NCBI GenBank assembly: GCA_017305935.1
Contig: JAFKJU010000008.1
Coordinates: 62,001 to 126,000, forward strand
Reading direction: 5' to 3'
Source of the DNA: Hyphomicrobiales bacterium
GTDB lineage: Bacteria > Pseudomonadota > Alphaproteobacteria > Rhizobiales > Rhizobiaceae
DNA: 64,000 bases
The notes under the pieces were generated by a model. It saw only the letters and a list, made by a program, of their open reading frames with translations. It made no database searches and was not told where the DNA came from. Of the stretch, positions 63,303 to 64,000 are shown one piece after another. Within the stretch, counting starts at the first letter, position 1, and each line of letters begins with the position of its first letter. The translations under genes and the position numbers were made by a program.

Positions 63303-63884
63303 ATGACAGACAGCAACATCGCCATCGCCGACACCTTGCGGGACAGGGCACGCGCCGCGCTCGACGGCCGCAACCTCATCCTCGTCGGCCTGATGGGGGC
63401 GGGAAAATCCTCGGTCGGCAAGATCGTCGCTTCCCAGCTCGGCATTCCCTTCATCGATACCGACCACGAAATCGAGCGCGTCTCGCGCATGACGATCCCG
63501 GAACTTTTCGCCCGTTACGGCGAGCGGGAATTCAGAGATCTGGAAACCCGCGTCATCAGGCGGCTGTTGCGCCAGGGACCGCGCGTCGTCTCCACAGGCG
63601 GCGGCGCCTTCATCAACGAACGGACGCGCCAGCATCTGAAGAGCGGCGGGCTCTCCATCTGGCTGAAGGCCGATCTCGACGTCTTGTGGGACCGGGTCAG
63701 CCGCCGCGACAACCGTCCGCTGCTGAAGACCGAAAACCCGAAGCAGACGCTCGAAAACCTGATGACCGCCCGCTATCCGATCTATGCCGAGGCCGATCTC
63801 ACCGTCCAGTCGCGCGACGTGCGCAAGGAGCTGGTGGCCCGCGAGATCCTGGACGCCATCATCCATGCCCGCGAGGCCCTATGA
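63303..63884 (+). CDS. aroK: Shikimate kinase
   Basis: A 193-residue kinase phosphorylating shikimate at C3 in the chorismate pathway. The P-loop is GLMGAGKS (residues 29-36), followed by the shikimate-binding DTDHEIE and GTG-like STGGGAF blocks and the lid region RDNRPLL. The start is the ATG at 63303. The stop overlaps the aroB start by 4 bases (ATGA), the common aroK-aroB pairing. Confidence 0.96.
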   Translation: MTDSNIAIADTLRDRARAALDGRNLILVGLMGAGKSSVGKIVASQLGIPFIDTDHEIERVSRMTIPELFARYGEREFRDLETRVIRRLLRQGPRVVSTGGGAFINERTRQHLKSGGLSIWLKADLDVLWDRVSRRDNRPLLKTENPKQTLENLMTARYPIYAEADLTVQSRDVRKELVAREILDAIIHAREAL

Positions 63885-64000
63885 CCGACATTCTCTCTCC
63901 GTCGCGCAGCGTCCATGTGCCGCTCGGCGAACGTTCCTACGACATCCTGATCGGCACGGGCCTGATTGCGCGCGCCGGCGCGGAAATTGCCGCGCGCTTG
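63881..64000 (+). CDS. aroB: 3-dehydroquinate synthase, N-terminal part (gene runs off the window)
   Basis: Only 40 codons are present. They read MTDILSPSRSVHVPLGERSYDI and continue ILIGTGLI, the AroB N-terminal pattern (V-LGERSYDI-IG-GL). The gene overlaps aroK by 4 bases, and this order is the standard aroKB operon. The product converts DAHP to dehydroquinate. The 3-prime end is outside the window. Confidence 0.92.
   Translation, partial: MTDILSPSRSVHVPLGERSYDILIGTGLIARAGAEIAARL

Noticed and set aside
1-64000. CRISPR arrays, insertion sequences, prophage
   Set aside because: No regularly spaced direct repeats, transposase motifs or phage structural genes were seen on either strand.

Overview
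The window is high-GC, tightly packed chromosomal DNA from an alphaproteobacterium of the Rhizobiaceae (Rhizobium/Agrobacterium group). The support is: an NdvA/ChvA-type cyclic beta-glucan exporter (42604-40835), a TTG-start 1152-residue pyruvate carboxylase, a CcmABCDG cluster divergent from acnA, a ybhL leader RNA in front of a Bax-inhibitor-like gene, rhizobial palindromic intergenic repeats, and a tRNA-Arg(CCT) gene split by a group I intron, an arrangement first described in Agrobacterium. I cannot fix the genus. No IS element, prophage, CRISPR array or replication origin is visible. This is mostly conserved core chromosome.

Layout. 1-3824 (minus): three-subunit molybdenum hydroxylase (2Fe-2S, Mo and FAD subunits). 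4199-12423 (plus): small glycine-zipper lipoprotein, then TamA-TamB. 12529-15599 (minus): cytochrome c maturation genes ccmA-B-C-D-G. 15860-20107 (plus): acnA, DUF1223 and DUF2794 proteins. 20112-24919 (minus): acetyltransferase, YbhL-type membrane protein with its leader RNA, and a large ABC permease/ATPase pair. 24984-29343 (plus): SGNH esterase, ThpR, pterin dehydratase, DUF1232, IalB-like secreted protein, rlmN. 29439-33892 (plus): a three-gene ABC importer, then a DGPF protein/ECF42-type sigma pair. 33899-35522 (minus): LysE exporter and an SDR enzyme. 35758-43577: argG, two small ORFs, a PAS-GGDEF-EAL protein, BrkB, ndvA and a LuxR-type regulator. 43752-50945: pyc, EamA and MFS transporters, ispG. 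50984-54663: an unrecognised 217-residue protein, ispA, mtgA, GST, rpmF. 54843-58709: a COG0523 metallochaperone with DD-carboxypeptidase, an M20 amidohydrolase and a small secreted protein. 58885-59179: intron-containing tRNA-Arg. 59366-64000: TusA-like protein, L,D-transpeptidase, accA, xerD with a small membrane gene, and aroK-aroB (aroB runs off the window).

Themes. Several loci serve the envelope: TamAB, NdvA, MtgA, the DD-carboxypeptidase and the L,D-transpeptidase. Iron/heme economy may link the divergent ccm and acnA genes through an Irr-type ICE-like box. A CtrA-like box pair precedes the L,D-transpeptidase, and an ECF-like promoter precedes the DGPF/ECF42 pair. ispG and ispA, two isoprenoid genes, flank the unknown gene at 50984-51637, whose SGC...H pattern resembles CNF1/BLF1-type deamidases. 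That gene is the best candidate here for undescribed biology.

No computation was run: family calls are from motif recognition, and promoter or operator calls are by eye.
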